64,000 nt of DNA from Pseudomonas mendocina (GTDB taxonomy: Bacteria; Pseudomonadota; Gammaproteobacteria; Pseudomonadales; Pseudomonadaceae): assembly GCF_003008615.1 (NCBI RefSeq), contig NZ_CP027657.1, positions 3,720,001 through 3,784,000 of the forward strand, written 5' to 3'. Positions 60,279 to 64,000 of the stretch are shown here, piece after piece. Within the stretch, counting starts at the first letter, position 1; every line of letters begins with the position of its first letter. Under the pieces are notes generated by a model, which saw only the letters and a program-made list of their open reading frames with translations, was not told the DNA's origin and made no database searches. The position numbers and the translations under genes are program-made.

Positions 60279-61535
60279 TTAACGCGCGGCTTTTTCGAGT
60301 TCGCGCAGATTGACATCGTCAGCGGTGACACCCGGTGTGTTCAGGCGCGGGCCACCCAGTACGAACACCGTGCCATGGCGGCGCTGGTAGTCGATGGTGA
60401 AGCCGGCGGCGGACACGATCCCCACATCGCCATCCTCGGTCTTGATGGTCTTGAGGTGATAGTTCATCCACTTCCAGAACTGGCCTTTGCGATCATAGGC
60501 TTCGGCCTGATAGAAGCGAGGGAACTGGGTGTCCATGTACATCACTTTCTTGCTGTACGGGTGCTCCGGCGGGGTGGTGGCTTCCAGCACCCAGACTTCA
60601 CGCGGTTCCCATTCGGCCTTGGGGTTCCAGAACGGCTTGTTGTCCAGGTCGATGACCGGGAACTCGGCGTTGCCGCTGGCCTTCTGGTTCCAGGTTTCAC
60701 CCTGGGAGTTGGCCACGGCGAGAATCCAGCGCTTGCCCAGCAGTTTGTAATCCGGGTACCAGCTCGGGTGGGCGTTGAAGATCTCGATGTCATCGCTGAG
60801 CTGGTCGGTACCGCCGATGGGGTCCATCCAGGTGCCGCCGGACAGGCGACGGGTGCGCCGCACCGATTTCACGTAGGCCCAGGAGTCTTCCAGCTTGGGC
60901 GAGTCGTAACGCACGGTGAACAGGCCCAGGCCGCGGATGTCGGTGGGGTAGGTCGCGTACAGCAGGGTCTTGGTGAGGATGGTGCCGTCACCCTCGACGG
61001 TCTGCTCGGTGCCCAGGCGGCCCTTCATGTAGTAGCGCTTGAACGCCCACTCCTGGCGACGCTCCAGGCCGACCTTGTCGTTGAGGAACAGGTAGCCGAA
61101 CTTGGGGTAGTCCTGCAGGTTCTTGATCGGCTGGGCGTAGTGGTGGTTCCAGATCAGCTTGGCGGCAGCGTCCGGGTCGTCCTGGCTGACGTTGGGGAAC
61201 GGCACGCCGGCCACCCAGCCTTCGACCTGGCGGGTGTCGCGGTTGTACACGGCCTTGCCTTCGTTGGCTTTGGTCGCGGCCACGTAGTCCTTGCCCAGGG
61301 TGATCGGCTCGGAGGCCTTGAGGGTGATGGCCAGGCCTTCATCCTTGATCAGGATCTGCATGCGTTCGGTGAGCAGGTCACCGATGCCGTGGCCCTCGAA
61401 GGTGTCGCCCAGGTGCTGGGCGAGGTTGCCCGCGTCGATTCGCGTACCCGGTGTCAGCTCGGCGGCCTGTGCGGCCAGCGCGACCGAGAAGGTCAGCGCC
61501 AGGGAAGCGGCGAGGTGATGCTTGAGGAATGTCAT
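60279..61535 (-). CDS. DUF1329 exported protein
   Basis: A 418-residue protein with a Sec signal peptide ending AAQA (residue about 24). ELTPGTRIDAGNLAQ, GWVAGVPFPNVSQDDPDAAAKLIWNHHY and GRRWILAVANSQGE-like stretches are typical of DUF1329 (PF07044), a lipoprotein-carrier-like fold related to LolB/outer membrane sorting proteins. Family members recur next to DUF1302 proteins and MMPL-type exporters in clusters for hydrophobic substrates such as steroids. GGAG lies 9 bases before the ATG. Its gap to the DUF1302 gene is 17 bases. Confidence 0.85.
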   Translation of the reverse strand: MTFLKHHLAASLALTFSVALAAQAAELTPGTRIDAGNLAQHLGDTFEGHGIGDLLTERMQILIKDEGLAITLKASEPITLGKDYVAATKANEGKAVYNRDTRQVEGWVAGVPFPNVSQDDPDAAAKLIWNHHYAQPIKNLQDYPKFGYLFLNDKVGLERRQEWAFKRYYMKGRLGTEQTVEGDGTILTKTLLYATYPTDIRGLGLFTVRYDSPKLEDSWAYVKSVRRTRRLSGGTWMDPIGGTDQLSDDIEIFNAHPSWYPDYKLLGKRWILAVANSQGETWNQKASGNAEFPVIDLDNKPFWNPKAEWEPREVWVLEATTPPEHPYSKKVMYMDTQFPRFYQAEAYDRKGQFWKWMNYHLKTIKTEDGDVGIVSAAGFTIDYQRRHGTVFVLGGPRLNTPGVTADDVNLRELEKAAR

Positions 61536-61552
61536 TGTTGTTATCTCCTGGA

Positions 61553-63241
61553 TCAGAACTGGTAGGTCACGCGGACGGCCAGTTGGTCGTTGCCGTCGAA
61601 GTAGCCGAACAGGTTGGTGTTGTTGAAGCCTTGCAGGGCGCGCTTCTGCCGCTCGTCGTTGAAGAACAGGTCGGCCTCGACGCGTACCCGCCAGTTGTCG
61701 CCGTAGGCGAACTCGACACTGGGAACGATGAAGCTGCCGCCATAGGTCAGGTCGGTGCCCACGGCCAGGGTCGGGTTGATGCGGTCGTTGTCGTAGTTGG
61801 TCGCCAGGATGGCGGTGGCGATGGTCGAGTATTCCTTGGCTCGGCCACTGAAGCCGGCGGTGTTGACCACTTCGTCGTCACGGTCGTAGTTGGTGATCCA
61901 GGTGTTGAACAGCTGCACCGAGAAGAACGACGGGCGACTGGTGCCCAGGTAGCTCTGCAGGCCGAGCTGTTTGTCCATGCGCACCATGGTCTTGACCACG
62001 TCCTTCTCGATGATCCCGCAGAAGCCCGGGAAGAACGAGCAGCCGCCTGCTTCGCCGGCCTGTACGCCGATGTTGTACGGCGCGTTGGGGATGTAGGAAA
62101 CCTCGGCGGAGAACACCGCATCGACCGATTCCAGGTAGCGGTTGGCGGTCACCCCGAACACGTCGATGAAGGGGAAGATCAGCTCGCCGACGGTGGAGTT
62201 CGGGTCGGAGTTGTAGTCGCCCTTGTACGGGCCGACGTAGGTACGACCACTGGCGGCATTGCCGACGCCCAGCGGGTTGTTCGGGTTGGAGTTGATCACC
62301 GGGTTCTGCGACGGGCCGTGGAACCAGCCCAGGGAGTATTCCCACTCGCCGGCCATGCCCTTCCAGCGCACGCCGTAGGACGGATCGTCCATGTCGGCGG
62401 CCTTGTGGTCGTAGTTGTACGGCACGTCGGCGCCGAAGGTGGCGGACTCGAAGGTGATGCCCTTGTTCGGGTTGTTCGCCCAGCGTCCGCCTTCCAGGTC
62501 ATAGCTGTTGCCGCGGTCGCTGGCACGGTTCATCCGGCCTGGGATGTAGAGCAGCTGCAGGGTGCCGTCGACGCTGTCGAAGCGCTCCATCAGGTTGACC
62601 ATCCACAGCGGCTTGCGCACGTCCTCGTTCTCCGGTTCGAGGAACGAGCGGATGCGCATGTCGTAACCGTGGATCACGTCCAGCGACTGGAAGAAGTCGG
62701 TCTCGCCCCAGACCACCTGCTGCTTACCGAGCTTGAGGGTGGTGGTCGGGGTGACCCCGGTCTGCCACCACAGCTCGCGGATTTCTTCGCTGTTGTAGAC
62801 GTCGTCCATCAGGTTGACCGACGACTTGCTGCGGTTGCTGAAGAAGTCGGAGGCGGCGTTGCCGTCCATGCTCTTCTGCAGGTCTTTCAGGTAGTCGGTT
62901 TCCACCTCGCGGGCCACGCGCCCGGAGATGTTGAACTGCGAGTTGCCGAAGTCCTTGAACAGGTTGAGCTTGAGCGTGGTGCGCGCCATCGACAGGTCGT
63001 AGCGATAGTTGCCCTTGCGCTTCGCGCCGACCAGCCCGTTGGGGTCATCGGTATCCATTACATAGGGGTTCTCCAGGTTCCAGGACATGTGCTGGCGCGC
63101 ATATCCACTGACCTCCCAGTCGGAGAAGAACCCTTCATCAGCCTGTGCCCCAGCCTGCACTCCCATACCAGCCAGCAGAACCGCGCAAGCGATCGGAGTT
63201 TTGCCAGACCACGCTTTCATATTGTTGTTGTGTGCGCTCAT
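61553..63241 (-). CDS. DUF1302 outer membrane protein
   Basis: A 562-residue protein with a signal peptide ending QAGAQA (residue about 34). The sequence has alternating amphipathic strands and a C-terminal NDQLAVRVTYQF with terminal phenylalanine, as in outer membrane beta-barrels. LKLGKQQVVWGETDFFQSLDVIHG is the hallmark of DUF1302 (PF06980). It is probably a pore or receptor for a hydrophobic compound, working with the DUF1329 protein and the MMPL exporter. The ATG at 63241 (MSAHNNNMKAWSG) has GGAA upstream; MKAWSG at 63220 is an alternative. Confidence 0.85.
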   Translation of the reverse strand: MSAHNNNMKAWSGKTPIACAVLLAGMGVQAGAQADEGFFSDWEVSGYARQHMSWNLENPYVMDTDDPNGLVGAKRKGNYRYDLSMARTTLKLNLFKDFGNSQFNISGRVAREVETDYLKDLQKSMDGNAASDFFSNRSKSSVNLMDDVYNSEEIRELWWQTGVTPTTTLKLGKQQVVWGETDFFQSLDVIHGYDMRIRSFLEPENEDVRKPLWMVNLMERFDSVDGTLQLLYIPGRMNRASDRGNSYDLEGGRWANNPNKGITFESATFGADVPYNYDHKAADMDDPSYGVRWKGMAGEWEYSLGWFHGPSQNPVINSNPNNPLGVGNAASGRTYVGPYKGDYNSDPNSTVGELIFPFIDVFGVTANRYLESVDAVFSAEVSYIPNAPYNIGVQAGEAGGCSFFPGFCGIIEKDVVKTMVRMDKQLGLQSYLGTSRPSFFSVQLFNTWITNYDRDDEVVNTAGFSGRAKEYSTIATAILATNYDNDRINPTLAVGTDLTYGGSFIVPSVEFAYGDNWRVRVEADLFFNDERQKRALQGFNNTNLFGYFDGNDQLAVRVTYQF

Positions 63242-63243
63242 TT

Positions 63244-64000
63244 TCAGTTCCTGATGTGTTCAGGTTGGTGGATACGCCCGCAGATCGGGGCATCTTTCGT
63301 CTGGCCGTGCTCAAAGATGAATTTCGGTTTGAACACCAGCGCAAGCGAAGGCATGACGAAGAGCGAGGTCAGTGCCGAAACCATCAGCCACAGGCCGATC
63401 AGCATGCCCATCTCCGCCTGGAATCGAAGGGAGGAGAACGACCAGAACAGCACCCCGGCAGCCAGGGTGAAGGCCGTCAGCAGCACCCCACGGCCCGCCG
63501 AGCCGAGGGACTGCAGCACCGCGTCGAGCGGGTCGGCATCCGGGTGTTTTTCCAGGTATTCCTTCATCGAATCGACGATGTAGAAGGCGTAATCCACGCC
63601 CAGGCCGATGCCCAGGGCCACCACCGGCAGCGTGCTGATGCTCATGCCGATGCCTTGCCAGGCCATGAAGGCGAAGGTCACCACGTTGGAGATCAGCACC
63701 GGGATGATGAAGAAGATGCCGCTGACCGAAGAGCGGTAGACCACCAGGCAGCACAGCACCACCACCAGGAAGGCCAGCGCGGTGGCCTCGATCTGGTCGC
63801 CGAGGAGGATCTCGTTGACCGCCGCGATGATCCCCAGCACGCCACCGACCAGCTTCACCTCGGCCCCTTCCAGCGGGTTGTCGCGGATGAACTCGTTGGC
63901 GTAGTGGGTCGCCTTGCGCAGGGTGTCGCCCTTGTGATCGCGGAAGAACAGGGTCACGGCTGCGTTACGGAACTGCACGTCGGCGAACTGGGTCAGGTCG
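63244..64000 (-). CDS. RND/MMPL-family exporter, C-terminal part
   Basis: The last about 252 residues of a large membrane transporter cut by the right edge. The visible part ends a periplasmic loop and then has TM helices with ALAFLVVVLCCLVVYRSSVS, LPVVALGIGLGVDYAFYIVDSMKEYL and VLLTAFTLAAGVLFWSFSSL, the second-half core of the MMPL superfamily. The reading frame is open to base 64000. It lies 2 bases upstream of the DUF1302 gene and forms a unit with the DUF1302 and DUF1329 genes, presumably moving a hydrophobic substrate across the envelope. Confidence 0.87.
   Translation of the reverse strand, partial: DLTQFADVQFRNAAVTLFFRDHKGDTLRKATHYANEFIRDNPLEGAEVKLVGGVLGIIAAVNEILLGDQIEATALAFLVVVLCCLVVYRSSVSGIFFIIPVLISNVVTFAFMAWQGIGMSISTLPVVALGIGLGVDYAFYIVDSMKEYLEKHPDADPLDAVLQSLGSAGRGVLLTAFTLAAGVLFWSFSSLRFQAEMGMLIGLWLMVSALTSLFVMPSLALVFKPKFIFEHGQTKDAPICGRIHQPEHIRN

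Noticed and set aside
47814..64000. Sigma54 -24/-12 promoter for the PrpR-type activator
   Set aside because: No convincing TGGCAC-N5-TTGC match was found in the intergenic gaps examined by eye (52986-53050, 55108-55317, 60205-60278).
1..64000. CRISPR arrays, tRNA or rRNA genes, riboswitches, prophage or integrative-element boundaries
   Set aside because: No regularly spaced repeats, cloverleaf-type sequences, integrase or transposase genes were recognised. The only repeats are REP-like units and one MITE-like element.

Overview
The window is a high-GC bacterial chromosome segment from a Pseudomonas-like gammaproteobacterium. The grounds are the gene families, their nearest remembered relatives, and the typical Pseudomonas intergenic REP palindromes. 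A P. mendocina/pseudoalcaligenes-type species is my guess only. No rRNA, tRNA, CRISPR array or transposase was seen.

1-17.7 kb holds a complete Flp/Tad type IVb pilus system on the minus strand: flp, prepilin peptidase, rcpC, rcpA, cpaD-like, tadZ, tadA, tadB, tadC, tadD, tadE and tadF-like. A separately promoted tadG-like gene is followed by the start of a large LEPR-XLL surface protein. An OmpR-family two-component system lies just upstream of flp. Its own promoter and the flp and tadG promoters share a direct-repeat box, which suggests one regulon.

17.8-30.4 kb is a two-partner secretion locus of the HMW1 type. It has a TpsB transporter, a filamentous adhesin rich in N-X-S/T sequons, and an HMW1C-type cytoplasmic N-glycosyltransferase. 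The TpsB is unusual: one reading frame continues through a second, complete porin-type beta-barrel. Upstream are an exported alpha/beta hydrolase and, divergently, an exported argininosuccinate-lyase-like protein and a truncated paralogue of the hydrolase without its active site.

30.4-38.5 kb is mixed: a dicarboxylate symporter, a LysR regulator, a MobA-like nucleotidyltransferase coupled to an OsmC-YcaO protein, and a classical autotransporter. 38.5-47.8 kb is a drug and biocide efflux island: an AdeRS-like two-component system, a divergent AdeABC-like RND pump and an SmvA-like MFS pump.

47.8-64 kb is a catabolic run entirely on the minus strand: an MMPL/RND exporter (cut by the window end), DUF1302 and DUF1329 proteins, HyuA/HyuB hydantoinase, an isochorismatase-fold amidase, a small lipoprotein, LeuC/LeuD-type hydratase without leuB, a PrpR-type sigma54 activator, an MDR oxidoreductase, a RidA protein and an acyl-CoA dehydrogenase. 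A miniature inverted-repeat element sits at the 5' end of leuC. The substrate is not evident.
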